Positions 8,953-17,548 of a stretch of 64,000 nt of DNA are shown here, piece after piece. The DNA lies in NCBI GenBank assembly GCA_946567425.1, contig CAMNXF010000013.1, positions 1 to 64,000 on the forward strand, in the 5' to 3' direction. Position 1 is the stretch's first letter; each line of letters starts with the position of its first letter. The translations under genes and the position numbers were made by a program. The notes under the pieces are model-generated. The model was given only the letters and a program-made list of their open reading frames with translations, was not told the DNA's origin and did no database searches. Origin of the DNA: an uncultured Clostridia bacterium (GTDB lineage Bacteria; Bacillota; Clostridia; Oscillospirales; Ruminococcaceae).

Positions 8953-9560
8953 CTTTTCTATGTTTATTACAATTTTTCGACCTTTGTTTTATGTATAATT
9001 GCCATATATTGTTTTAAATGTAAAAAATATTAAGCAAGTTTAGACAAATTTACTTAATAAATCAAGCAAATCGCCCTCACTGATTAAGTTGTCAAACGAC
9101 AACATCAACTTAACAATAAAGTTGTCCAAGCTTTAGAACTCACATAGATGCAATCGTTTATAATTACCACTTGTATAAGATATACTTTTTTATTGCGTAC
9201 AAGAAAAATCCACTTATATGCCATCGTATGATAAAAATGGCTGCGCGGATTAGCGTGATATCGCTAACGGAGAATTAAGAATTATGTACCACCCGCAAGG
9301 TTTATGCCTTGCGGGATTGGTTTTGTTCTGCGTTTTTTTAGTTCAAACGTTGCAAACGCCTTGCTCGGCGATACTTTTTTAAATCATTTCCGCGGCAATA
9401 GGACAAATCTTTTGCATAATCCAATAGACGACATTTTTTACATTTCATTAGCTTTTTTTGACATTCTGGCGAAAAACTGCTTGAAGTTTCGGTTAAAGTG
9501 TGTTATTTTAGAAGAAAATGACCGTTTGTTCCGATTTCACTACCTCTTGTCAGTTTTCTG
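8953..9560. other. AT-rich gene-free interval with hairpins
   Basis: No supportable gene; the ORF at 9304-9564 has no ribosome site and atypical composition. Visible structure: TTAAGTTG/CAACTTAA (9084-9113) enclosing GTTGTC-AAAC-GACAAC, and a terminator-like hairpin CCCGCAAGG/CCTTGCGGG at 9292-9315 followed by a T-rich stretch. Confidence 0.6.
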
Positions 9561-9589
9561 TTGACATTTTTCGACGGGATTGGTAGAAT
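9561..9589 (+). promoter_or_regulatory. Promoter of the protease-Hint operon
   Basis: TTGACA (9561-9566), 17 bases, TAGAAT (9584-9589): near-perfect sigma-A signals with a start expected near 9596, giving a leader of about 100 bases. Confidence 0.8.
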
Positions 9590-9603
9590 TAAAATTAATA
9601 GAT

Positions 9604-9621
9604 TGTTAAGGTTTGTTAACA
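9604..9621. promoter_or_regulatory. Inverted repeat at the start of the operon transcript
   Basis: TGTTAA-N6-TTAACA is a perfect palindrome about ten bases past the expected start point. The position suits a repressor operator. No regulator gene is adjacent. Confidence 0.45.
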
Positions 9622-9695
9622 TTGGATGACTGTATATTATCTACCAAATATTTCGTACTATATATGTGTTTTTCCTTTGTGTTTGGAGGTATAAA

Positions 9696-10697
9696 TTGCT
9701 GTATCAAATCAAAGATTATGAAGACTTTTTTAGAATACTGGACAAGTTTAATCCGCGTTATTCGGATTGGTACGGCGGAGTGTATATTGATGAGCACAAG
9801 GATATTTGCATTAAGTACATTGAGGGATTTTGCGAAAAGCCCTTTCTTGACAAACTTGCGAAACAAACGAATGTACAGGTTCGCTTTGAAAAAGCACGTT
9901 ACAGATATCGTGAATTATTGGGCTTGTGCGCGGAAATTATTAATGACTTCACCAACGTTTCACGTGGCATTGTCGGTGCGGGTATTGACGAAAAAAACAA
10001 CAAAATAACCCTTGCCGTAACGGACGATTTCCGTGATGAGGGTACGCTTTCTGGCAGAGATGAATTTGTCATTGAGCGTTTCAAGTGGCTGAAAACGAAT
10101 ATCTCCATACAGCCTTCGGATGGTCTGTCAAACGGAAAATGCTTTTTTATAGCGGGTTATCCCGTCAAAAGCGACAAAAAAGTTCACGGAGTTGTTACTG
10201 CTGGGCATTTATCGGAAATTAAAAAAGAGATGTCCGTATTTTGTGATGGCAAGGAAATAGGCAACATACGCGATTTTGAGTTTTCGGACGTTATGGACGC
10301 GGCTTTTATAGAGCTTATCGATTCGAGCAAGTGCTCGGATACTGTTTCGACTGTACCAAATCCACATATAAACGGGATTGCTCCCGAATTTATTTGCGGC
10401 GCGACTGTGGAAATGTATTCATCAAACAACGGTGGTGCGCTTATAGGACGGGTTGTGTATCCGTCCTTTAGTTTTATGAAATTAAAGAACATAATAGTGT
10501 GCAATTATTCTGCGTCGTCAGGTGACAGTGGTGCCCCGATACTTATTCCGTTTCCATCGGGTGAACGTGGTCTGGCGGGTATTCATCTCGGCACATTCTC
10601 ATTAGGAGGCAAAGTTTATTCCTACGGAAGAACAGCTAAAAGTATTAACGCCCGTTTTTCATTGGAATTGGATATAAAAAATAAGGAGTTGATTTAA
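9696..10697 (+). CDS. Cytoplasmic trypsin-like serine protease
   Basis: TTG start five bases after GGAGG; the track's ATG at 9666 lacks a ribosome site. 333 residues. Residues 1-135 form an N-terminal domain resembling the prodomain of streptogrisin-type proteases (ITLAVTDDF). Residues 145-325 are a chymotrypsin-fold domain with the full triad: His171 (VVTAGHL), Asp201 (DVMDAAFI), Ser278 (SSGDSGAP). There is no signal peptide or membrane segment, so unlike most relatives it should stay in the cytoplasm. The stop TAA abuts the ATG of the Hint gene, implying coupled translation. It heads the operon and is the obvious candidate to process one of its neighbours. Substrate unknown. Confidence 0.8.
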   Translation: MLYQIKDYEDFFRILDKFNPRYSDWYGGVYIDEHKDICIKYIEGFCEKPFLDKLAKQTNVQVRFEKARYRYRELLGLCAEIINDFTNVSRGIVGAGIDEKNNKITLAVTDDFRDEGTLSGRDEFVIERFKWLKTNISIQPSDGLSNGKCFFIAGYPVKSDKKVHGVVTAGHLSEIKKEMSVFCDGKEIGNIRDFEFSDVMDAAFIELIDSSKCSDTVSTVPNPHINGIAPEFICGATVEMYSSNNGGALIGRVVYPSFSFMKLKNIIVCNYSASSGDSGAPILIPFPSGERGLAGIHLGTFSLGGKVYSYGRTAKSINARFSLELDIKNKELI

Positions 10698-12263
10698 ATG
10701 ACCGGAAGGATATTACGCACTGCGCCGCTTGAGGAAAACCTTGAGCGAACGCTCGAAAAGCTTGGCGGCGATGATATTATCAGACGAAAATATCCGGAGC
10801 TTTACAGAGCGGTTCTGAATACGCGTGAAAAGGTGCAGAACACATTGCGGCACACTTCGGGCGATAGCGAAGAATACATATTCGGTTCGGAGGATTCCTG
10901 CAAAATACGCACCTTAAATTACACTCCGGATACTACGCTTTCGACCGTTTCAGCAATGGAAATGGAGAAGCCCAAGTCCTCACTCGCAATAATTGGCGAT
11001 ATAACCGATAGCGATACGGGGAAATGCATTGATGGTTTCGCGGTTAGCATTAACAATTCCGATACGCTTTTGGGCGAAAGCACAACTCCGTCCTCTGCGC
11101 TTGTGCAAGGCAAATCTAAACGATTCATCGCTAAGTCCTCTTTTATCGTAATCGAAAAAGACGAAAACGGAAATAACATTGTCAAGACGCTTGACAGTGT
11201 TATCGATTCACAAAAAACCGTAGAAAATCAAACCATAGTCAAAGAGCTTATCGTAAATGCCCCTATGCCAGTAAAGCATCCCGGTGCGAAATACACCTCC
11301 GTCTATTATAACAGAACAGGCAGCCGCGCTGATTATCAATACTCTAATGTCAAATACGGGAACGACAGCATAGACATATATATGCCGTTTTCGGGCAGCG
11401 TGGAGTTTAACGGAATTTATGCGCCCGATCCTGTGAATCCCATTGTTTGGGACGGCGCAACCGGCCTAACTCTTCAAATTGAAAATGTTCGTAACGGTTG
11501 TGCGAATTTCGATATGAAATATAAGGACGATATTAAATGGACGGTTACAGGTTCTGTTTTGAGTTGGGAATTTCCTGATAATTGGCATGATGTTCTGAGC
11601 AAGAACAAGCTTACTTGTGCGAACAATATGAATTTTTACTGCAAAATGTTTATAAACACAACAATTGGATTTCCCGTTCCCATTGTTATTCAAAGCAACG
11701 GTGATGAGCATAAGGATCCGTCATACAAGAAGATTCCGTATATAAATATTCTGTGGGGGTGTTTTGCCAAAGATGTTCTCATAAGAATGGCAAATGGTCA
11801 ATCGCTGCCTATCGAACAGATTAAAAAGGGCGACAAGGTAATGACAATGGATGGCGGCGTCCGCACGGTTACGGAGCTTGTTACAGGCGAAAAAGAGGAA
11901 AAACTTGTTCACATAAAAACGGCAAGCGTAAACCGCATACAGGTGTCGCTTGAACATCCGATGCTGACCGTTAACGGAATGGTAAAAGCCAAGGATCTCA
12001 CAGCGGGAACCATTCTTATCACAGAGGACGGCAAGGAAAGCATTGAATCGCTTTATCTTGTGAATTACAATGATACAGTATATAATTTGAGACTTGACTC
12101 CGATGGAATACTTATTGCAAACAACTTTTACGCAGGAGATTTCGCCGCGCAAAACAGTGTAACGGAAACGGCAGCGGTGTGTGCTCCGCAAAAGACCGAG
12201 GAAATTCAGCAGGAGCTTGCGGATTTTATCAATATCATAAACAAATCGAAAAAGAACGGCTAG
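10698..12263 (+). CDS. Hint-domain (hedgehog/intein-type) protein
   Basis: 521 residues with no signal peptide. Residues 1-200 are unrecognised (early part helical), and 200-350 are a beta-rich domain. Residues 353-485 are a Hint module: the nucleophile Cys355 (GCFAKDVLI), the conserved block PIEQIKKGDKVMTMDGG, His420 in EHPMLTVNG, and an end block LIANNFYAGDF. Hint domains attack their own backbone through the Cys to cleave, splice or transfer the upstream polypeptide. The usual HN-C/S/T splice end is not obvious, so N-terminal cleavage or transfer is more likely than full splicing. About 40 charged residues follow. Starts immediately after the protease stop, with AAGGAG inside the protease end. 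Ends TAG-TAA. Confidence 0.75.
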   Translation: MTGRILRTAPLEENLERTLEKLGGDDIIRRKYPELYRAVLNTREKVQNTLRHTSGDSEEYIFGSEDSCKIRTLNYTPDTTLSTVSAMEMEKPKSSLAIIGDITDSDTGKCIDGFAVSINNSDTLLGESTTPSSALVQGKSKRFIAKSSFIVIEKDENGNNIVKTLDSVIDSQKTVENQTIVKELIVNAPMPVKHPGAKYTSVYYNRTGSRADYQYSNVKYGNDSIDIYMPFSGSVEFNGIYAPDPVNPIVWDGATGLTLQIENVRNGCANFDMKYKDDIKWTVTGSVLSWEFPDNWHDVLSKNKLTCANNMNFYCKMFINTTIGFPVPIVIQSNGDEHKDPSYKKIPYINILWGCFAKDVLIRMANGQSLPIEQIKKGDKVMTMDGGVRTVTELVTGEKEEKLVHIKTASVNRIQVSLEHPMLTVNGMVKAKDLTAGTILITEDGKESIESLYLVNYNDTVYNLRLDSDGILIANNFYAGDFAAQNSVTETAAVCAPQKTEEIQQELADFINIINKSKKNG

Positions 12264-12282
12264 TAACGAAAGGAATGATTTT

Positions 12283-13074
12283 ATGGGAATTATCAGCACG
12301 CTGCTTACGGGCGGCAGTATTCTGGGAAAAGTATGCCAGATGATTACAGAATCGGGGATCGTACGCTCGGCAAGCTGCACGGACGGCTCATGTCTTTCGG
12401 TAAGAGCCGCAAAAACCGAAATAAACGGCGTTCGTTTCACTGAAATCGTAAAAGATGGCAAAACCGTGCTGCATGCGCTCAACACCGATGTAGATATGTA
12501 TGCTCTGGTTACATATCCCAACGGTTACGGAAAAACAAACGGTTTTCAGACCTTTATCCCGCCGATGGGGAACACCGATTTGGATCTGGGCGAATGGGAT
12601 TCTCTGTCTCCGGACCTTCCCATTTATGTGCAAAAAATCGACCTCAGCGACGGTGCGGATATTGAGAACAACAGGGTGATTATCGCGTTTAAAAATCTTG
12701 AGCTTAACGGAAAAACCCTTGAAATGCCAAACACTTACATAACAGCAACGATGAGCGGGTTTAAAATCTCCTTCGCAACGGCGGCTCTCGATAATTTGGC
12801 GTCTGCCGAATTCAAGTCGGAAAGCGGCGTGAGGGCAACGCTGCGCGAGCCGATACAGGTCATAAAAGGCGAACTTACCGAAACCAGCTATAAGGTTCCC
12901 TTTGACGCGCTGGGATTTGAGGAGAATGATCTTCTCAGTGGAATTATGCAGTTTAACATAACCACAGAAAATGCGCGGCTAATAAAGACAGTGGCTGATA
13001 AAGCATTCGCGGAAAACAAATCAAACGAGATTAACGCGTTTTTGCGCGATGTTTGCGGATTGACATCAAAGTAA
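12283..13074 (+). CDS. Cassette paralogue 1 with PSM-like N-terminus, unknown function
   Basis: 263 residues, AAAGGAATG site, 19 bases after the Hint gene. The N-terminus MGIISTLLTGGSILGKVCQ is short, amphipathic and glycine-rich, recalling membrane-active peptides such as PSM-alpha, and is shared with the next gene including its Cys18. The rest is predicted beta-rich. Near the C-terminus both paralogues carry a DxLG...DxLxG motif (FDALGFEENDLLSG here). I do not recognise the family. It has no cleavable signal peptide or clear transmembrane helix. Association with a protease suggests a processed effector or structural subunit, which is inference. Confidence 0.7.
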   Translation: MGIISTLLTGGSILGKVCQMITESGIVRSASCTDGSCLSVRAAKTEINGVRFTEIVKDGKTVLHALNTDVDMYALVTYPNGYGKTNGFQTFIPPMGNTDLDLGEWDSLSPDLPIYVQKIDLSDGADIENNRVIIAFKNLELNGKTLEMPNTYITATMSGFKISFATAALDNLASAEFKSESGVRATLREPIQVIKGELTETSYKVPFDALGFEENDLLSGIMQFNITTENARLIKTVADKAFAENKSNEINAFLRDVCGLTSK

Positions 13075-13088
13075 GGAGGAAAAGCGGT

Positions 13089-13865
13089 ATGGGTATAATT
13101 TCAACATTACTTTCGGGTGGTATGCTTATCGGAAAGGTGTGCCAGGGCTTATCGAAGGCGTTTGGAAACGCATACGTTGATGAGAAAACAGGCATTCGCA
13201 TTTCGGTTGCAGAAACGTCTTTATGCGGAGTAAAATTCTTTCAGAGCAGTAATACAAACGACAGTGTAAGAAGCTATGCGTTCAACGCCAACTCAAATTA
13301 CGATGTGTCTGTGGTTTTCCCAAACGACGCTGCGGGCAACGGTATTGCCTACGATGTTCCGGCAACGGAAAAAGTGGATATTACGCCCGATTTGGCAACA
13401 AATCACACGCCTGACAAAGAAATACTTGTGGGACCGTGCGCTTTGTCAAATACGCAGGATGCTGCGTCAAGCCGCGTTCCGATAATGAAGCTGAGCCTCA
13501 ACAATATGGCAGTAGGCGGCGCGCCCGTCTACATTTCGGATTACAAAATAAGTTGTGACACTTCGGGAATTAAAGTAAATTCGGGCTCGCGCGGGCTGGG
13601 AGCGCTGAAATATTTCAATATGACATCCGATACGGGAGTTATTATCAATAATCAAAGTTCAATAGATTCCTCCGCTAACGGCACGGATTATTCCTACAAT
13701 ATTGATATGGATAAGCTGGGGCTTAAAAAGGGGGACATTTTAAACGGTCAGCTTCACATTGAAATGAGTGGATCGAATATGCTGACAGCATTCGACACTG
13801 CCAAATCAGAACCGCTGACCGAGGTTGAAGAACGTGCGTTAAAAGCACTTGGTGTTATAAAATAG
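13089..13865 (+). CDS. Cassette paralogue 2 with PSM-like N-terminus, unknown function
   Basis: Start ATG at 13089, nine bases after AGGAGG (the track's 13053 lies inside the previous gene). 258 residues. MGIISTLLSGGMLIGKVCQ aligns with the previous protein at 15 of 19 positions, and the C-terminal MDKLGLKKGDILNG corresponds to its DALGFEENDLLSG, so the two arose by duplication. Middle sections have diverged strongly. Ends in TAG. It probably forms a pair or mixed complex with paralogue 1; family unknown. Confidence 0.7.
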   Translation: MGIISTLLSGGMLIGKVCQGLSKAFGNAYVDEKTGIRISVAETSLCGVKFFQSSNTNDSVRSYAFNANSNYDVSVVFPNDAAGNGIAYDVPATEKVDITPDLATNHTPDKEILVGPCALSNTQDAASSRVPIMKLSLNNMAVGGAPVYISDYKISCDTSGIKVNSGSRGLGALKYFNMTSDTGVIINNQSSIDSSANGTDYSYNIDMDKLGLKKGDILNGQLHIEMSGSNMLTAFDTAKSEPLTEVEERALKALGVIK

Positions 13866-13873
13866 GAGGGTAT

Positions 13874-14572
13874 ATGGCTTATTTTTTGGATAACTATCCC
13901 GTTGCAGAGGAAAGCGCAGATCTTGTGTTGACCGAGGAACAGGAGAAATATTGCAGGGTCGTGTATAAACTTGATGAAGAAGGCGGCGCAAGTTTTACGG
14001 GATTGTGGAATCCCGAAGCGGAATACTCGGATGAATATGTAATTGTTCCGATCAGGTCTACGGGCGGGAACTCAGCGCCTATTCCGGCAAATACGTGTTT
14101 TGCCAATGTGATTGGCAGCTCATTTGATCCCTTAGTAGGTGGCAAGAAATGGTTGAAGTTATGGGTAGATGTCGCAAATGGAGGAAGAGGAACAAACAGC
14201 TGTTCTACGGACGGTAAATTTTATATTAGCGGATCAACCGGAGGAACATATACCAATATACTGTATCCCGTATACAATTCTGCTACGAGAAGTTGGAGCG
14301 ACGTAACTAAAAGCGCTTTTTGCAACTCTTCTCTTGTTGGCGGACATATTATTTTAAACGCCACCGAAGCGGATAGCGCGCCGAAGAACGGAAATGTATA
14401 CATTGTTCCCATTTGCGATATGCATAACATGTCTCATATAAGGGGTAGATCATGGGGAGTGGGCTTTTATATGAAGATGGCAAACAACACCAACGCTGTC
14501 CAATTAGAAGGGTACTTGTGTGGGATAAAAGAATACATCGCAGAATTTGAAAATGAGGTTCGACATGAGTGA
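13874..14572 (+). CDS. Fifth gene of the protease-Hint operon, unknown function
   Basis: 232 residues; AGGAGGG four bases before the ATG and eight bases after paralogue 2. Soluble, Gly/Ser/Thr/Asn-rich in the middle (KFYISGSTGGTYTN), with predicted beta strands throughout and no signal peptide. Resembles a compact beta-sandwich but I recognise no family. Its last eight bases overlap the start of the next gene (ATGAGTGA), a sign of translational coupling. Confidence 0.65.
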   Translation: MAYFLDNYPVAEESADLVLTEEQEKYCRVVYKLDEEGGASFTGLWNPEAEYSDEYVIVPIRSTGGNSAPIPANTCFANVIGSSFDPLVGGKKWLKLWVDVANGGRGTNSCSTDGKFYISGSTGGTYTNILYPVYNSATRSWSDVTKSAFCNSSLVGGHIILNATEADSAPKNGNVYIVPICDMHNMSHIRGRSWGVGFYMKMANNTNAVQLEGYLCGIKEYIAEFENEVRHE

Positions 14573-15059
14573 TATACACATGAACTTTACAGTGGATTTC
14601 TCACTTTTAACCGCAGATCTTGCCGGTGCGGTGGAAAAAAACCAAAACGGCGTTGAGTTTTTGGTAATGCCGCAGCAAAGCACAGCGTCAGAACCGCTGC
14701 CCGCCGAAACCGCGATGAACGAGATAAACGGTTTTTTCAAAGAAATTACCGAAAGCGATGAGTTTAAGCTGGATCCCGCAGACATTCTCGATAAGATCAA
14801 GGATATTGTCGGCGATATTGCCTTAGCCGCCGTGAAATTCTCGATTAAACAGGTGTTTATCCACTTTATCAAGCCAAAGGAAGGGGGAAAGGTGCGGTTG
14901 GAATATGCCCTCAGCGTGGGTATAGATCTTGGCGGTAAAAAGCTGACAGATTCCTCCTACGCCGAGGTACAGTCTATGACGTTCGGCATATGGAACACCG
15001 AGAACAAAAAAATAATAGATAAAATGGGGCTGCTTAATATTTCCGAGCAGTTGGATTAA
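14565..15059 (+). CDS. Last gene of the protease-Hint operon, possibly a trypsin-co-occurring small protein
   Basis: Start at ATG 14565 with GAGGT upstream; the track's 14547 start lacks one. 164 residues: a beta-rich N-terminus, a helical centre (ADILDKIKDIVGDIALAAVKF), then strands ending in SEQLD. Small alpha/beta proteins that accompany trypsin-like proteases in conflict-type operons (trypco families) have a similar size and position, but I cannot confirm homology by eye. Followed by the operon's closing hairpin. Confidence 0.6.
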   Translation: MSDIHMNFTVDFSLLTADLAGAVEKNQNGVEFLVMPQQSTASEPLPAETAMNEINGFFKEITESDEFKLDPADILDKIKDIVGDIALAAVKFSIKQVFIHFIKPKEGGKVRLEYALSVGIDLGGKKLTDSSYAEVQSMTFGIWNTENKKIIDKMGLLNISEQLD

Positions 15060-15114
15060 TTGTTTAAACAAATCTTATACAAAAAATCTATTTGGTCACA
15101 ATATCACAAGTTAA

Positions 15115-15155
15115 AAGCTACATTTTTAGTGCAAAATGCACAAAGAATGTAGCTT
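15115..15155 (+). terminator. Closing hairpin of the protease-Hint operon
   Basis: AAGCTACATT/AATGTAGCTT is a perfect 10-bp stem with an inner TGCA/TGCA pair, 56 bases after the last stop. The T tract is weak. Confidence 0.55.
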
Positions 15156-15224
15156 ATATTCTTATACAATTACTAACCGTCGGTTGTGAAAGCAATCGAC
15201 AGATTTTTATTGGAGGTAATCTTT

Positions 15225-15461
15225 ATGAGCAAACTTAATGTGGTAGCCTATTGTTGAGTCAGTACAAATTATGCGGAACAGGGGTCAAGTCTTGAAACGC
15301 AGATTTCATATTATGGGAGGCTAATTTCGAAACACGGTGACTGGCAATTGGTGAAAATATATGCCGAGCGCGCCTCAGGTACTCAACTGAAGAAACGCCC
15401 CGAATTTATGAAAATGCTCAAAGCATGCAAACAAGGCAAGATAGATCTGATATTAACAAAG
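15225..15461 (+). pseudogene. Serine recombinase (resolvase) N-terminal remnant
   Basis: A good ribosome site (TTGGAGG) precedes MSKLNVVAYC, but TGA at 15255-15257 replaces the conserved Arg of the YCRVST active-site motif. The frame then continues VSTNYAEQGSSLETQISYY... and EFMKMLKACKQGKIDLILTK, typical of large serine recombinases of mobile elements. The next residues, which should read SISRFGRN, are lost because the gene is joined to an unrelated amidase remnant. TGA is a normal stop in this window. Non-functional. Confidence 0.75.
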
Positions 15462-15880
15462 TTGATAAGAGAAGCGCGGAATACCGCACGCGGCGATCGG
15501 TTATGACAAGAACGGCAAGGTCGTACTCGCACAGGTGCCACCGTTTAATATGCGCTGTTGGGGCTGAGGTTCAGGTAAAAACGAAAGCTACAATGCTTCG
15601 CATATTCAGTCTTAAATTTGCGAGGACAATCTTTCGGACAAAGCCTATTTTGAAACGACGTTCGATCTGGCGGCGCTTTTTTTTGCGGAACTTATGCAGA
15701 AATATCCGTCCATAAAAATTGAAAACATCGTTTCGCACAAAGAGGCTTGGTATCTGTGCAGACGCGGAAACGCTGTTATTTGACGAATATCCCGAACGTC
15801 ACGCAGCCTGCGGATAATGGCATAATGCTCGCGGATATAATTGATAACGCCGTCGCTTGGACGGGAAAATCATATAGTTA
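15462..15880 (+). pseudogene. Phage-type N-acetylmuramoyl-L-alanine amidase remnant
   Basis: Broken frames read AVIGYDKNGKVVLAQVPPFNMRCWG, SGKNESYNASHIQ, then ICEDNLSDKAYFETTFDLAA and AELMQKYPSIKIENIVSHKEAW. These are the middle of Amidase_2 (PGRP-like) endolysins that cut the peptide stem of peptidoglycan, normally with a zinc-binding His in the SHKEA motif. Several in-frame stops and at least two frame changes are visible, and the 5' end is fused to the resolvase remnant. A relic of prophage lysis genes. Confidence 0.65.
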
Positions 15881-15954
15881 TATTAGTTCTATTATTATAT
15901 AGAATGCATAGGCATGACACAAGTTGTTTATATTGAGAAAGGCTTGAAACAAAT

Positions 15955-16170
15955 ATGCCCATAATAGTAAATGTTGCTGGTCAGGTTGGCCAGATAAAGC
16001 TATGGCCTAGGATCATATTTTTTAACATTAGAGATCTTAGAAAACAAACGCCAAGAATGGATGTTACATATGACTTTTTTGACATGGGCAAAATAAGACA
16101 AATGTCACAATTGTCTAATACGATCGACACCACACTCAAAGAAACAAATGATTTGTCCTTTTGCTTTTGA
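15955..16170 (+). CDS. Small hypothetical protein, 71 residues
   Basis: MPIIVNVAGQVGQIKLWP... has no recognised domain, and its AAAGG site is far (13 bases) from the ATG. A good terminator follows 18 bases after the stop, which favours a real transcript. It may be a fragment of a larger element gene. Confidence 0.35.
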   Translation: MPIIVNVAGQVGQIKLWPRIIFFNIRDLRKQTPRMDVTYDFFDMGKIRQMSQLSNTIDTTLKETNDLSFCF

Positions 16171-16188
16171 AGAAAATAATACACATAT

Positions 16189-16220
16189 ACGCTGCAAATT
16201 AAAATATTTGCGGCGTTTTT
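16189..16220 (+). terminator. Rho-independent terminator
   Basis: ACGCTGCAAAT/ATTTGCGGCGT (one G-U pair), short A-rich loop, followed by TTTT. Confidence 0.7.
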
Positions 16221-16690
16221 GATTAGGAAAAAAGGAGGACTTATTATGAACAATGTTTAAAACCGTGTATTTTTCGGCTATAACAGAAATGCATTATGCA
16301 AATTCGTCATATTGGGAAGAAAAAGCGAAGGTGGTCAGATATATTTTCACCACCTATGCCTATGGTCATTTACTTACGTTTATTGCAAATAAACTGAAAT
16401 TGTTCTGCATACCCTCGCCATCTAGCAAACCGACTTGGGGGAGAAAATAATAAACAATATTCATCAAAATGAAAAATATCTTGGAAACGAATTTTATCCT
16501 CAAATTGCGGAAACTGAAATCTTTGGAAAAGTTATTCAAAAAAGAACGGAAATGCATATTCCGTGCGTTATTATCTGGATAAACGTTCCCAATAATTTGT
16601 ATTTATAATAAATTGATGAAAACTTTATTACGCGGGATTGAAAAATAAACTGTGTAAATGGATTTTATTTGAAAAAATTTTAGAACTATA
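16221..16690. other. Degraded interval without an intact gene
   Basis: An excellent AAAGGAGG site at about 16232 leads into MNNV followed at once by a stop. Further on, an open stretch without a start (INNIHQNEKYLGNEFYPQIAETEIFGK...) ends near 16609. These look like pieces of one decayed gene. The ORFs called at 16253-16450 and 16366-16557 are not convincing. Confidence 0.4.
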
Positions 16691-16692
16691 AA

Positions 16693-16732
16693 GCGGCGAA
16701 ACATGGCAACGCTGAGGAGCAACCCGACGCAG
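16693..16732. repeat. Dispersed 40-bp repeat, copy 2 (inverted)
   Basis: Reverse complement of 4468-4507 with three mismatches. It is immediately followed by an imperfect 14-bp palindrome, as at an element end. Confidence 0.7.
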
Positions 16733-16737
16733 GCGGT

Positions 16738-16782
16738 GAGATTACTGGTGATATTTGACTGCTGTTATTCACTGGTAATCTC
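16738..16782. repeat. Imperfect palindrome next to the 40-bp repeat
   Basis: GAGATTACTGGTGA (16738-16751) and TCACTGGTAATCTC (16769-16782) pair at 12 of 14 positions. Could be a mobile-element end or an old terminator. Confidence 0.5.
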
Positions 16783-16826
16783 TGAGCGAATAACCTCGGG
16801 TTCGGGGCAGATCCTTGAAAGCTGTG

Positions 16827-17545
16827 CTATAAATCTATCCTCGAAAAGATCGCAAACTGAGTATATGCCAACTTCCAATCATGTACATGCATAGTCCATT
16901 CCTTTGAAATCTCGGCAGCGCTCATATAAATTACTTTGCGTATTGAGTCGTCTTTCGGGAAAATCCCTTTGGATTTGGTAAATTTTCTTACCATTCTGTG
17001 ATAGTCCTCAACAGCATCTGTTGTGTATATTTTTTTGTATTTCGGCAGGATATTCAAAAAACACCGTTAATCCGATCCAATTTCTGTCCCATGATTTAAA
17101 AATATTCGGATATTTCTTGCCCCATTTTTCGCGGAATTCTTCTTTTGGGTATTCCGCGTCATCGAGATTTACAATGCTGTAGATTTTCTCAAGATCAGCG
17201 CAGACTGTTTATCTGTCTTTATACGGCACGAACTGACAGCTGCCGCGTATCTGATACACTATACAAAGCTGATTTTTTGTTTTCGGAAATATCGAATTTA
17301 TGGCTTGGCATAGTCCCGTGAGATTGTCATGACAGGCTATAAAAAAGTCTTCAGCGCCGCGGTTTTTGAGGTCTGCGAAATGCCCGCGTAGAAGCTTGCC
17401 GACTCATTTTCGGATATCCAAATGCCGAGTATCTCTTTCATTCCGCTCATATTTATCCCTAACACGGAATATACGCATTTTCCGACAATTTTGTTGTCTT
17501 TGCGCGAATTGTGTCCTCAAAATTCCACGGCGACATACCTTTCGC
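16827..17545 (-). pseudogene. IS256-family (mutator-type) transposase remnant
   Basis: The clearest part, 16827-17057, reads KKIYTTDAVEDYHRMVRKFTKSKGIFP...ISKEWTMHVHDWKLAYTQFAIF, the C-terminus of mutator-type transposases (usual form IYTTNAIESLNRQLRK). Upstream, in shifted frames with stops, come ADLEKIYSIVNLDDAEYPKEEFREKWGKKYPNIF, QLCIVYQIR and FIACHDNLTGLCQAI, the middle of the same DDE enzyme. The N-terminal third is absent. It lies against the intact gene ending at 17549. Confidence 0.75.
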
Positions 17546-17548
17546 GTA

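Noticed and set aside
9304-9564. 86-residue ORF before the protease operon
   Set aside because: No ribosome site, crosses a terminator-like hairpin and the operon's -35 box.
12283-13865. Paralogues as bacterial gasdermins
   Set aside because: Size and protease neighbour are similar, but I see no sequence match, so only an analogy is offered.
15255-15257. Possible TGA recoding (Trp/Sec) in the resolvase
   Set aside because: TGA is a normal stop nearby, the position needs Arg, and the gene is truncated anyway.
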